Origin: Bactericera cockerelli
Taxonomy: Eukaryota; Arthropoda; Insecta; Hemiptera; Triozidae
NCBI GenBank assembly: GCA_024516035.1
Contig: CM044967.1
Location: 13,915,363-13,979,362 of the forward strand
DNA length: 64,000 nt
Direction of reading: 5' to 3'
In this document: piece by piece, positions 12,285-23,574 of the stretch
Layout: each line of letters starts with the position of its first letter
How positions within the stretch are numbered: position 1 is the first letter of the stretch
Program-made: the position numbers and the translations under genes
The notes under the pieces: model-generated
Seen by the model: only the letters and a program-made list of their open reading frames with translations
What the model was told of the DNA's origin: nothing
Database searches by the model: none

Positions 12285-12460
12285 ATTGGAAGGGAGGTAG
12301 GAGGAGAGGGCGACCACGAAAAAGATGGAATGACAAGTTTAAATGCTTTGGAACTGATGAGGGGTGGAGGGAGGCAGAAGATAGGGAGGACAGGAGGGCT
12401 GGCAGCCGAGGGAGAGAGGGGTGTTCTGAAGTAGGTGATAGTGACATCTTCCCATCTGGA
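12285..12460 (+). pseudogene. C-terminal fragment of a non-LTR retrotransposon ORF2
   Basis: In one plus-strand frame the DNA reads RRRGRPRKRWNDKF, then GWREAEDREDRR. The R-GRPRKRW-D ... A-DR pattern is the usual extreme C-terminus of RTE/Jockey-type endonuclease-reverse transcriptase proteins in insects. No catalytic domain is present, so this is a dead 5'-truncated relic. It sits just upstream of the thymosin-beta start exon. Confidence 0.6.
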
Positions 12461-15400
12461 CCTTGTAATATTTTATTTATTATTTATAAGTAAATTCGTC
12501 CGCAGATACCAATACAAACAATAAAAGGGTTAACCTTAAGGGCTTCTGGGGGGCATCTTCGGTCATATTTTTTGTGATTAAAAAAAACCATAAGATCACG
12601 AGATTTTAACAAAAGATCACAAAAATATGCAAAATTTACTATGTATATGCATATTTACATAATGCGAGAAAAATAGAAAAAAAATGTCCGAAAATTGCCT
12701 GTACCTATGTTTTGAGTTTTTGGATTTAATATCCCAAAAAAATAATTATTCACAAAGAGTACCCCAAGGTATCACTTTAAAACTATTTTCATTTAGCAAG
12801 AGTTTTTTGTACTTGTTGCCTGGACTATAACACCGCATCACCGGATCAAGAACATTTGGCAAAGCGTCCATGCAGTTCTAACTAGCAACAGCGGCGATGA
12901 CTAATAGAATCGCGAGAACACAGATAGTTCCATGGTACGGATCGAGGGCTCAGTGTTACATTACAGTCGTGTGTAACCGACCACAAGGTTGAAGCTAGAA
13001 CGGGAACAGTATTTGTATTCAGAAGGTATGACCATATAATGTAACTTGAAATGAAAGTATTTTAAGACCATATATGGCCGTATTAACGAATACAAACCGA
13101 GTCTAGTTGGGGCATTGGAGTACCAGGATTACATGCAGTATTTAAAGAACTGTTAATAATTAATATTCACTGTACTCATAGGAATTTGAGATATATGTAA
13201 CAGTTTATTTGAAATTTTCGCGATACACTTGTTAGGTGGTTTTCTGGTTTCTGGGCGTAATTTGAAAAGAAAGCTGTCCACATACATACGTATTATTATG
13301 ACTGTGGGAGATCATGGGGTAGGAAATCGCAAGTTGAAAGTTCAAAAAATTGAAACAACGAACTCAAAGATCTATAATTCCTTTCTCAAAGATTTATAGA
13401 GAAATCTTTCAAACTCGAGCGGACACTAAGCTCAGAAGCATGGCGCCAAAATCCCTTTTTCATTAACAGAATCTGACATTGAAAAACAGCCAAATTATGG
13501 AGAGGTATAGAATCACGGAAACACTTTTCGGGCAGCGTTCCAGTACAATGTACGAACACCCAGGTGTCCTGGAGTGATCCGTTATGAGGCCGGAACGTGT
13601 GTCTGGCTGGACAGAAATATTAGACACGAAAGCAGAAATCATTTGCACAAAAAGTAGAAAATTCTTCAGTCTAATTAATTGCTACAGTCTACTGAGCACA
13701 ACCTGTTAATAATAGCATGTACTAGCAATACTTAATCCTTACCATGAGACTAGCTGCGTTACAGCTAAGAGTAAGGTGCGTTTACCAAGGCGTGGCCGCT
13801 TGAAAAATTAAAAATATTTATTTGAAATTCTCTTCGAAAATCCAATACCCCTTGAAAAACTACAATACTAAATGTTATATTGATCGATTTACGAGTTATG
13901 ATGACTTTACTGGATAATACTGCAGTTAGGTGGCCGAATGCCCACTGTAGGGTACTATGCTTGTACGCACGGTGACCTGTAATTTAAGTCCCCAGCAGGC
14001 AAGAAAATTTTCTGCTCTGTACTTGTACTCGTATGTCCAGAATTACTCGTAATCTCGTGAGGAAAAATGAGTAGTTACATGTATGAGTAATAACCAGTGG
14101 CGGCATTACGAGCAAGCAATAAGGTATTTGGTCAAATGATGTTAGAAGGATTCTTGTAATGCTGTGCTATACACTGAAAGTGACATGCATAATAGCATAA
14201 ATAAATTGCATACATGAGCACATACTGACATTAGTGATCGATTGTCTCAAGTGTTAACCAAGGTTTTTTGCTACCTTGTACCATCTGACCGACTGACCTT
14301 GACGACTATGAGAATAGACAAAGTTCTGAGACTTACACTAGGTGAATAAGTACATACACTCAGATTTCTGGTTCCTAAGTACAGACAGCGTCAAGAAACT
14401 CGAATTATTTTAAGGTATTCGAAAGCATAACTATAAAGGGGGAAAACCTAATCAGTACTGTTAAGAAATCTGAACTCCGAGACTCATTAGCGTGAGTGAA
14501 GGCATAGATTTAATTAATCAGTTTTGTCTAGTTTAATGATTCACAAGACGTATGGAGATGATTGATTGGATTAAGTATTTTATAGGGTCATAAAAAACAA
14601 GGGTCTTATTTTTAGAGCATGAACGATTACTATTTAATTAAGGAATACTCAAAAAGTTTCTTTCAATAAAACTGGCTTTATTCCTTGTTTTCTTTTTTTT
14701 TTGGACATTTCCGACGTACCTGACTCCCATGTTTCAAGCAAAACCCGATTTAGCTCCTTTTTTGATTACTTCCGATCAAATCAAGAAATTTTGTTTTGAT
14801 ATTATTATTTCTATTTATTTTTACAACTCAACGGAATACCATGTTTAAAATTCATCAATCCATATTGGCAGAGTATTATTTATTTGACATATGGTGAGGA
14901 AAAAACGGGGCCACCTCTCATGAAGATTGTTCAACGGCTGTGTCAGTACATTTGGTGTTATCTATGGTTCTACAAGGAGGCAAGAGGAGCATAAAGGATT
15001 TATTTCAAAACAGATGATTTATCCAATATAAATTCTTCTTTGAAAATGAGGATTATTTACACCGAGATTGGGGCTTCACGATCTTCAAAAATTCTTCATA
15101 TGGAGAGTAATTTTGGTACGCAAATGGAAACAAAAGACTGTGCGTGTGGTGTGGTGTGTGTGTGTATACGTGTGAGTGAGTGAGTTATTTTCTTATAGAG
15201 GTTCTAAATTGTAGTACATTATTATTACTTCTTGATTTGGGTCACAGTAGCTAGAGCACGTATCCTATGTATGTAAAAACTATGTAATATTTTTTAATAT
15301 TTTCCTACTTGAAATTTTTCCTAAAGAAGTAGAACATAGTAATATCTTTGTGCTTTCTTTGACACGAATCTAACCTAAAATTTTCACTAGTAATCAAGTA

Positions 15401-15670
15401 ATCCATCACAAGATGCGTCGCGTCATCACTCATCAGTTCATCACACATAGGAGATCTTGCTATTAAAAGAAAAGAGAGTCAAGGCACGATTAGCGTTGAT
15501 AACATGAGACTGTTCTGGATGACTTCACGTATTAGTAAGAAAATAATAACCATTATTGTTTCATTAGAATCATTAGTCATTTATGGGTCAGGGCGTAGAG
15601 GTCAAACTTAAGAACCGCAACTTAAATAAAGTTTGATTTGTACAATATGTACAGTACATTCAACAAAATT
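12460..15670. other. Non-coding DNA upstream of thymosin-beta
   Basis: No exon is supportable, although 5'UTR exons of the minus-strand thymosin-beta gene should lie somewhere to the right of 12014. A (GT)n-rich microsatellite is at about 15140-15185. A SINE-E fragment is listed separately. Confidence 0.4.
13925..14075 (+). repeat. SINE-E fragment
   Basis: The end motif ctcgtgaggaaaaatgagta and the ctctgtacttg...tgtccag phrase match, on the plus strand, the SINE-E copies that lie minus at 35222-35490 and 61440-61740. The head is diverged. Confidence 0.55.
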
Positions 15671-15671
15671 A

Positions 15672-15794
15672 AGAGGGGAATTAATAGTTGAGATCACAAG
15701 TTCGGACTTGAGTTTCCCCATTTAAATCAATAAGCAAAATCTAGACTTAAGTCCACAGATGCATAACAAAAACGGCTATTAATTCCACCCTAAA
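15672..15794. mobile_element. Degenerate MITE-1 copy
   Basis: It opens with aggggaattaatagttgaga and closes with ggctattaattccaccctaa, worn versions of the GGGCGGAATTAATAGAC inverted repeats, with the same middle order and about the same length as the intact copies at 21-22 kb. Confidence 0.6.
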
Positions 15795-15905
15795 GCTTTT
15801 AAATAAACATGATTTTAAATTTGAGTTACTCACAGGTCAAAGTTGTCTCAATACTCAGAATTATTCAAACCAGAACCTATTAAAATTACAAGTAAGAATT
15901 CCGTG

Positions 15906-16033
15906 TTAATCACAATGGTGATATCAAAATTACTCAAACTTGACACACTAAATTTTTGCATACTTGGGACTCGAACCAAAGAGCTCCAAGTTGAGTCTGT
16001 AGCTTTATCAAATGTGTTACTGAGGTCGGTTCA
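15906..16033 (-). repeat. SINE-D copy
   Basis: Reads on the minus strand as a tRNA-like head (cctcagtaac...; B-box ggttcgagtcccaagta) followed by aaatttt...gatatcacc attgtgattaac. Other copies: 18776-18902 (-), 19483-19620 (-), 52039-52150 (+), 62091-62236 (+). Confidence 0.7.
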
Positions 16034-16290
16034 AAGTTGCAATTAATAGCTACAGTCATATTATTGGATTACTAATATAATCATACATCACAGATGATAC
16101 GCATTTACCTACAAAATGCATGCACAAACTTTTCGTAAATTTTATCAAAGACAGCAACCTCCTTAGATCAAAATATACGTATTTCAGCTACACAAATTTA
16201 AGCTTTTAAGCATTATAAGAAGAAGTTTACAAAGGATTCGTTTTAATCAAACTTATATAAATAGGGAGGGGGTGGGGGTATTGTACACTT

Positions 16291-16461
16291 GGCCCTCGTT
16301 ACACAAAGCACTCTCACACTCATAATCCCCTTTCAACCGTCACACAATATTCACTCTGATTAGTTAATCTGAACGCAGAAACCAATCAAAGAGCGTTGTG
16401 TAACGGTTAAAAGGGAGATTTGGGGATTATGAGAGTGAGAGTGGTTTCTAGAACGATGGCC
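16291..16461. mobile_element. MITE-2, foldback element
   Basis: Starts ggcc...cactctcacactcataatcccc and ends with the reverse complement (ggggattatgagagtgagagtg...ggcc), with a further inner inverted pair (cacaatattcactctgatt / accaatcaaagagcgttgtg). The whole 171-bp segment can fold on itself. A second copy is at 18931-19090. No coding capacity. Confidence 0.75.
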
Positions 16462-16892
16462 TGTACACCTCTCTTTGCCGGCTTACTTACTTTCAAAACT
16501 CAAGTATTGATGACGTATTTTTCAAATTTGTAATAGGGAAAATTAAAAACTCAGAGAAACGATGAGTCTGATATTGATGTTATTGACAACTAATTCAAAA
16601 CAATCACAATTCGACGTGCTATCGAATTCACAGCAAAACGCTGACAGGGCAGAGGAGACATACAATGGTTCGATTTGTTATCGGACACTGGCTACTAATT
16701 AGTACTTCGAATTTCAATACACGTTTGGAATCAGGTCAGTTAATATTTTCATCTGGATATCTGTATATACAGGGTGGAATTCAATTAGCTTTAAACCCGA
16801 AAGAAGATTTTGGGGTAGCTTTAGGACTACAAATAAAATGTAGATACACAAAACATTTCAAAACTTCAGGTTGAACAAGGCAAGATTAAGGG

Positions 16893-17025
16893 TGATATTA
16901 ATTGACAAAATCGAAATCTTAAGTCATAACTTAGCACAGGTTTTCCGCATCTAAGACAGAACGCAAATCGAGACTTCGCGCTACATAGGTATTACAAAAA
17001 CGCCTCTTCATTCCGCTCTTAAGCT
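16893..17025. mobile_element. Degenerate MITE-1 copy
   Basis: agggtgatattaattgacaa at the left, ggtattacaaaaacgcctct and tcattccgctctta at the right. The order of motifs matches intact MITE-1 copies, with many substitutions. Confidence 0.55.
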
Positions 17026-17539
17026 TGAAATACCTTCTGATACGGAGTCTTGGTAAAGTGAGCCAAATTCTTAAAAGAAACAAAAAAAAATTGTTGTACA
17101 TTCAAGCTTAGGATCCCACATTATGAGTAGTCTTAGCCGTCTACATGGGGGATTAAGGTCTAGATTTAGCATATAGTTTGAAATGTTGAAATTTAAATTC
17201 TGACTCGAACTTGTGATCTCAATTTTGTCCATTCATTTAGCCCTCAGACCCCAATTCGCCCAAGTTGCTAGTCTGTCAAACAGCTTCAACTCTCGCTAGT
17301 CTATTTACTATAGCTTTCTGCTTACTCTCCAGTGTAGAGAGTGCAGGCTAAGCAATTCCTTGCCTGTCTGACTAACTGCCATTATTCATGATGATATCAC
17401 TCTTTGATGATGAAGCAGTTATTGATAAGGATTGTTGTGTTTGTTATCCACATTGGAAAGAGAAAGAAATGGAGTGGACAATGAGAGCCATTATGTGATC
17501 GTGTATGTAAATTTGATAATTGGCGTGTGTTGAGTGAGG

Positions 17540-17889
17540 AGGAGTGAGTGAGGAGTGAATGAGGAGTGAGGAGAGGGGTGAGGATGGTGAGTGGGGAGAG
17601 GTGTGGGAGGGGAGTGAGAGAGAGAGATGAGAGAGTGAGAGGGAGAGGAGTGAGAGGTGAGGTGGTGATAGAGGAAGAGAAAGAATGGAGGGAAGAGAGA
17701 TGAGGGAGAGGAGAGAGAGAGAGAAGGAGAGAGAGGAGAGTGAAAGAAGTGAGGGGAGAGAGAGGAGGAGAAGGAGAGAGAGAGAGAGAGGAGGAGGAGA
17801 GAGAGAGAGGAAGAGAGAGAGGAAGGAGAGAGAGAGGAGAGAGAGAGAGAGGAAGGAGGAGAGAGAGAGAGAGAAGGAGGAGAGAGAGA

Positions 17890-17926
<37 letters not shown>

Positions 17927-18685
17927 AGAGAGAGAGAAGAGAGAGGAAGGAGAAGAGGAAGAGAGAGAGAGGAAGGAGAGAGAGGAGGAAGAGAGAGAGG
18001 AGAGGAAGGAGAGAGAGAGGAGAGAGAGGAAGAGGAGAGAGGAAGGAGAGAGGAAGAGGGAGAGAGGAAGGAGAGAGAGAAGAGGAGAGAGGAAGGAGAG
18101 AGGAAGGAGAGAGAGGAAGGGAGGGAAGGGAGAGAAGGAGAGAGGAAGGAGAGAGGAAGAGAGAGGGAAGAGGAAGGAGAGAGGAGAGGAGAGAGGAAGG
18201 AGAGAGGAAGGAAGAGAGGAAGGAGAGGAGGAAGGAGAGAGAAGGAGAGGAGAGAGGAAGGAGAGAGAAGGGAGAGGAAGGAGAGAGAGGAGGAGAGGAG
18301 AGAGGAAGGAGAGAGAAGGAGAGAGGAAGGAGAGAGGAAGGAAGAGAGGAAGGAGAGAGGAAGGAGAGAGGAAGGAGAGAGGAAGGAGAGAGGAAGGAGA
18401 GGGGAGGAGGAGAGAGGAAGAGGAAGGAGAGGAGGAGAGAGAGAAGGAGAGAGGAGGAAGGAAGGAGAGGGAAGGAGAGAGGAAGGAGAGAGGAGGAGGA
18501 AGGAGAGAGGAAGGAGAGAGGAAGGAGAGAAGGAGAGAGAAGGAGAGAGAGGAAGGAGAGAGGAAGGAGAGGGAAGGAGAGAGGAAGGAGAGGAGGAGAG
18601 AGGAAGAGGAGAAGGAGAGAGGAAGGAGAGAGGAAGGAGAGAGGAAGGAGAGAGGAAGGAGAGGGAGGAGAGAGGAAGGAGAGAT
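17540..18685. repeat. 1.1-kb polypurine (GA-rich) tract
   Basis: The plus strand is almost entirely A and G for over 1.1 kb. The right part is built from an 11-bp unit (gagaggaagga) and the left from GA dinucleotides, with variants. All long open frames here (both strands, Arg/Glu-rich or Ser/Leu/Pro-rich) are by-products of the composition. Mirror-symmetric purine tracts of this kind can adopt triplex (H-DNA) structure in vitro; that is family knowledge, not seen here. A smaller GA tract is at 20288-20370. Confidence 0.9.
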
Positions 18686-18775
18686 AATGAACAAAAAAAA
18701 GCATGCTCAAATAACCCTTATAGGTACCTAATGCTTATATACCTCCTAATGAGTTTAAAAAAAATATTATATTTG

Positions 18776-18902
18776 TAATCACTTTAGTGATATCAAAACT
18801 ACTCCAAATCACTTCACTAATTCTTTGTTAAACCCGGACTTGAACCACCATTCTCCAGGTTACAAGTCCACCTCCTTATCAATCAAGCTACTGAGGTCAG
18901 TG
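18776..18902 (-). repeat. SINE-D copy
   Basis: The minus strand reads tgacctcagtagcttgattg, the ggtggttcaagtccgggtt B-box and a gatatcactaaagtgatta tail, matching SINE-D at 62091 and 19483. Confidence 0.75.
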
Positions 18903-18930
18903 GACACATGAGTTTGCACAGAATGGACTA

Positions 18931-19090
18931 GGCCCTAGTTCTAGAAAGCACTCTCTCACAATCCCCAAATCTCCCTTTCAAGTATCACACAATGCACTCT
19001 GATAGGTTATTTTGAACAAAATGACCAATAAGAGTGCTTTGTGTGACAATGAATCAGATTTAGGGATTACGAGAGTGAGAGTTGCTGAAG
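18931..19090. mobile_element. MITE-2 second copy
   Basis: ggccctagttctagaaagca ... cacaatgcactctgatagg ... accaataagagtgctttgtg ... gggattacgagagtgagag. It matches 16291-16461 and folds the same way; the right end is partly lost. Confidence 0.7.
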
Positions 19091-19482
19091 TAATATTCAA
19101 CAGTCCTGCAATGGTATGATTTAGCATTGATGAGGAGCTGCAGGTTTTAGATAGGGTAGACAGCCATGGATACCGGGCGGTCCATGTCTGAGTCCCACAC
19201 TTTTCAGCATGAGCTTTCCCCTCCTCAATAGAGAGTGACAGTGCTTTCTGGCATGAGAACCAGTTATGCCATGAATAGGACAACTGTCCCACAGCTAACC
19301 CATTTTTGCACACACTGTAAGTGGAACCAGTTGTGTATGTGTTAAATGAAAACAACAGTATTCTCTAAAAATCAAAAAATCTCTAGCAAGTTAAATTAGC
19401 AAGTTCTTATTTTTTCCTTCTACTGGACACAATAGAAGGGGGAAATTCATTGAGTTAAAAAAAAAAGTTATCATATTTGTGT

Positions 19483-19620
19483 TAAATCACAATCATGATA
19501 TCATAACTACTACTTAAACTATAGCTTTACAAATTTTTTTGCTTAACTTGGGACTTGAAACCACCAACCTCCAGATTACAAGTCTGTTGCATTATCAATC
19601 AAGGTACTGAGGTTGGTTGT
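19483..19620 (-). repeat. SINE-D copy
   Basis: The minus strand begins with the tRNA-like head (ctcagtaccttgattgataa, ggtttcaagtcccaagtt) and ends gattgtgatttaacacaaat. It is the third minus-strand SINE-D within 4 kb. Confidence 0.75.
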
Positions 19621-20282
19621 ATAAATTCATAGTTTAATTCATTAAAACATATTGTAGTCTTTAGGGTGGGGTCAGGTTGATGCTATTGTTGTTGATAAAT
19701 AATCAACAACAACAAAATACCATGAGTTAGCATAATGGGACATCCTAGTCGTATTTTTCTTTCTAACCAGAAAAAATTTCCTGGTTAGGTTTTTTCCAAA
19801 TATTTCCATTTTATTCCAAGGTCATTCGTAAAAGAAAAATGCGTTTGGTTACTTTTAAAGATAAACAATGGACTTAACCTATAAAAGAACTGGAAGCAAG
19901 AATTTTCTACTTCCACTTTGGTTAGCAAACTCTACTGGCGCTATCTTGACGAATCCTTTGGAACTAACGTTTTTCGTGTTTTTTATAACTTTGGAAGTGG
20001 AAATTTTTCCTATTCCAAAAGAAAAATGACTTGCTTCCAGTTTGGTTCATTTTATTCCCGTTTGGTTAGAAAGAAAAATACGGCACCTGTCTTGAGCCAA
20101 CAGTGTAAATAAAGTACTACTATACTATGATTCAAAGGTAAAAGTAGTTATGATGTGTGAACCACAATGCACAGAGTTATCAATTATTTTATTATTCATT
20201 TACAATTTTAATTCATTTTGAAGGATTATGTTTGTTAAGTCTCAATTTCAGAATTCAGATTAACTCATTTTTTGGCACATAC
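19621..20282. other. Unassigned DNA with a duplicated phrase
   Basis: No gene recognised. The phrase 'tttcctggttaggtttttt / tttttctttctaaccaga' and related cttccactttggttagcaaa and cttccagtttggttcatttt stretches recur inside 19755-20075, suggesting a small inverted or tandem structure. Confidence 0.35.
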
Positions 20283-20336
20283 TAGAGGCCAGAGAGAGAG
20301 AGAGAGAGAGAGGAGAGGGGAGAGAGAGAGAGAGAG

Positions 20337-20373
<37 letters not shown>

Positions 20374-20520
20374 CAAGCTCGACCGAGAGAGTAATCAGTC
20401 CCTTGACTTTACAGTCTGGTTTTTTAATTTGGTCTTGATGTATGGTTTATCTTTTATTTTATAATTTAATTGATGATATATTTCTACTATCCCAATTTAT
20501 TGGAAATATCAAGTAGGTAG
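20283..20520 (+). repeat. GA tract plus dispersed repeat, copy 1
   Basis: A (GA)n tract runs into ...atcagtcccttgactttaca gtctggtttttta...tatggtttatcttttat...cccaatttattgg. The same order occurs at 23295-23470. Family unknown. Confidence 0.6.
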
Positions 20521-21576
20521 GTAGATGGAGAATTTAGCAATTATAGGTACTGCAAATTCAACAAAAGAGGAATTATTCATCTCTTCTAAATTTAAAAAAA
20601 AAATACAGTGCTGGTGAAAATATAGGTAGGTAGGTATGTGATAAAAAAGGACCAATCTAATTTATTAAAATAGACCTACCCAAAAATTCTTTCCTTAGCT
20701 CTGTGGGAGAGCTAGGGGCTTAAGGAATCATTAATATTAATGGACAAGAAAGAGAAAATATAATCAAAAATACATTAGAAATTCTGTGTTAAATATACAA
20801 TTTAGAAGAGTTACCTGGGTAAAGAAACAGGACCTACCCCAAATAAAATACACTACCCCTATTGGGGGAGTGGGTTTTTAGGAATGATTAAAATTAAAAA
20901 TTAATAAAGAGAATAAGATACCTATGTGGGCAGGTAAAATAAAAGATGACTCACCAAAGTTGCAGATATTTAAAACTTTTTCACAATTATTTGATAAAAT
21001 AAATAGTAAGTATTGATAAATACAGGTCCTTCTCTGATCACTGATCTACTGGTAAATGATTATATTGATTTGAATGAAATGGTTGATTATTTCTAGCTTC
21101 TATTTTAGGCGAGACAACTATAGTTGCAGTGTAAAATCTATTGAACCTACTGTGAGGAGCTAATGCTAAGGACTACTGAGACTGAGTGGAATACAGAGTA
21201 GTGAGTAATATATTTTATGAATCACTGATTTCTATGAAGAAGTAAAAAGTTGAAGTGAGGAGCTAGAGCTTTGGACTATAGCTGTAGATTTGTTTATATA
21301 TTTATGTTGTTCTTGAGTGCCGGTATACAGGGTGTAAGTGTGATAAAGTGTTTCCGACAAAATTACCATGAGCTGGCATTGAGGGGAATTTACGCGTCAT
21401 AAAAGTAGAATGACTCATTCGTATGATGTGGAAATGCTAACCATTGTGGCTTTGATTTCTTCTCTTTATATTAAAAAATGCTAGTGGAGGACGAAAAAAG
21501 AACTCTTGTTAGTTTCCAAAGCTCAGATCCCGTCTTGTTTTAAAAAAAGAGCGGTTTAAAAATCGAAAAAGATCTA

Positions 21577-21705
21577 GGGCGGAATTAATAGACAACATCA
21601 ATAACTTAAGTCGTTGGTAAGTGTCGGTTTTCCCTATCTTACACAGTACGCAATCCGTGACTTAGCGCCACAGAGGTATTACAAAAACGTCTGCGAATTC
21701 CGCCC
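21577..21705. mobile_element. MITE-1 copy
   Basis: 129 bp, starting GGGCGGAATTAATAGAC and ending with a slightly diverged reverse complement (tctgcgaattccgccc). The middle holds agtgtcggttttccctatc and acagtacgcaatccgtgact. No coding capacity. Confidence 0.85.
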
Positions 21706-21827
21706 TTTGCTTAGCAGTGACTTGTGATAAATAATGCGTCTATTAATTTCGCCCTAAGATTTGTTATCAAGTTTCTGATTAGAAAACCAATAAATTAACC
21801 ATAACCAGTCTATTTCATGTGCAAACA

Positions 21828-21956
21828 GGGCGGAATTAATAGACAAATTCTAAAACTCAAGTCATTGCTAAGCGTCGGTTTTCGCTCTCTTTCACAGTAC
21901 GCAATCGGTGACTTAGTGCCACAGAGGTATTACAAAAACGTCTATTAATTCCGCCC
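21828..21956. mobile_element. MITE-1 copy, same orientation as 21577
   Basis: 129 bp with intact 17-bp terminal inverted repeats GGGCGGAATTAATAGAC / gtctattaattccgccc. It is 122 bp from the previous copy and 24 bp from the next, which is inverted. Between the first two lies a partial end (gcgtctattaatttcgccct, about 21739-21758). Confidence 0.88.
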
Positions 21957-21980
21957 TTAGATGGAGAAATCCAGTGCTAA

Positions 21981-22109
21981 GAGCGAAATTAATAGACGTC
22001 TTTGTAATACCCCTGTGGCGATAAGTCACGGATTGCGTACTGTGTTTGATAGGGAAAACCGACACTTACCAACGACTTAAATTATTAATGTTGTCTATTA
22101 ATTCCGCCC
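21981..22109. mobile_element. MITE-1 copy, inverted
   Basis: Left end gagcgaaattaatagacgtc (two mismatches), right end gtctattaattccgccc. The internal sequence is the reverse complement of the copy at 21828, making a large inverted repeat. A further partial end (ttgatttcgccctaa) follows at about 22140-22154. Confidence 0.85.
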
Positions 22110-22154
22110 TTAGTCATGACTTGAAAACTCGATTTTGTCTTTTGATTTCGCCCT

Positions 22155-23294
22155 AATGGCCGGGCCAAGATTAGAGTTTCCGCCTGGGACCTAGCAGGCG
22201 CATCTCGACGAGGCCATAAAAAATCCCCGGGCCCGATCGGCCCAATCCTCAATAGAGAGGGAAAAGTCCGTAAAATTCTACTGTAGTGGGAGAGAGAGAA
22301 AGAGAGACAGAAATGTAAAATTCTACTGTTGTGGGAGAGAAAGAGAGACAGACAGAGAGAGACAGAGACAGAAATGCTTATTTAGCCACCTTCCTGCTCA
22401 CTAGCAGGTTGCCAAGATGACAAAGGGTACCAGATCGTGTAGGCATATTATAGCAATAATTTGAATGGGAATGTAGAAGAAGTTTATTTTGAGCGGTCTA
22501 CAGTCGAATTCAGGAGAAAATAATATTTATAGTAAACCATAGAGACATGGCTTATTTCTGTATGTAGTGAACAGATTATACAGCACCGGTAGCCGGCTGC
22601 ATGGCGTGCCATGTCATGCAAGCATTTACGTGTGTGGCCAGCTTTCGGGTTGGTTTTACAAAAAGATCGAAAGCGAAGCTGCGTTTTACAATACATTTTT
22701 CACGGATCCCAAGTCAGTTAGAAGATATGGTTCAAATATAGAATGGAAGGAAAAAAACGAAAGGACCTCTGCGAGGTGATTTCATTTTTCACTTCTAGGC
22801 CAGTGTCACTAGTGGGTAAATTTTCAAATATCAGAAAAATGCCCTATTTTTTTTATTGCAAATGAAGGCCGGAGGGGAACAAATGGGAAATGCAGAAAAA
22901 TCCTGGCTATTTGCATCCGGACCAAAGTTTTTTTTATTGGATAGGTACATTGGCTATTGCTACAGCTACATATTAATCGCAAACAATTTAAGACGCAATC
23001 CTTTTTCATAAACTATTTTAGTTGAGTCACTAGTGGCAGAATTCGACTATTTTTTTGGTGGCGGTTTGTGGTTCTGGATAGTCCCCACCTCTCCAACACA
23101 AAAAAAACGCTTTCATAGATACAACTTCACAAAGTTATATACCATACTATTACTGTTGCCAAGTTTGCTTTTAATCTATGTTGATCAAATTGTCTGAATT
23201 TTTTGATACGTATGTATTTGCCAACGTTGCCTTACATCCGGCCTATTTTTTGTAAACAAAGCGCGTTTTTCTTTTGTCTCAATTTGTGAACTTA
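22155..23294. other. Unassigned intergenic DNA
   Basis: Contains a roughly 45-bp tandem duplication (gtaaaattctactgt...gacagaaat at 22271-22315 and 22315-22376) and (GA)n tracts. The open frames around 22484-22779 and 22824-23009 show no family features. No gene supportable. Confidence 0.35.
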
Positions 23295-23470
23295 AGGAGA
23301 GAGAAGAGCAGCAGCAGGCTCCATCCCTTGACTATACAGTCCGGGTTTCTTATTTAGATGTTGATATAATTATATTATTATATGGTTTATCTTTCCTATA
23401 TAATATTGTCGTTAATATATTTTTTTACCCCAATTTATTAGACATAATATTATGAAGTAAATATTTTTTT
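23295..23470 (+). repeat. Dispersed repeat, copy 2 of the 20283 element
   Basis: aggagagagaagagcagcag ... ccatcccttgactatacagt ... tatggtttatctttcctata ... ccccaatttattaga matches 20283-20520 with indels. It lies 3 kb away in the same orientation. Confidence 0.6.
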
Positions 23471-23574
23471 ATATTTATTTTTGGTTGAACAGGTGTAGGT
23501 TCAGAATTCCAGCGGGAAAGCACTGAGATCATAATTATTACATCTCAGTGCGGGAAAGGAACCAAGCTTCATTA

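Noticed and set aside
17397..18731. Ser/Leu/Pro-rich and Arg/Glu-rich open frames of 300-437 codons
   Set aside because: They arise from the polypurine composition, which lacks stop codons in several frames. No start context, splice sites or domains support them.
18978..19355. 125-codon minus-strand frame
   Set aside because: Its 3' half is the MITE-2 copy and the rest shows no family motif or splice context.
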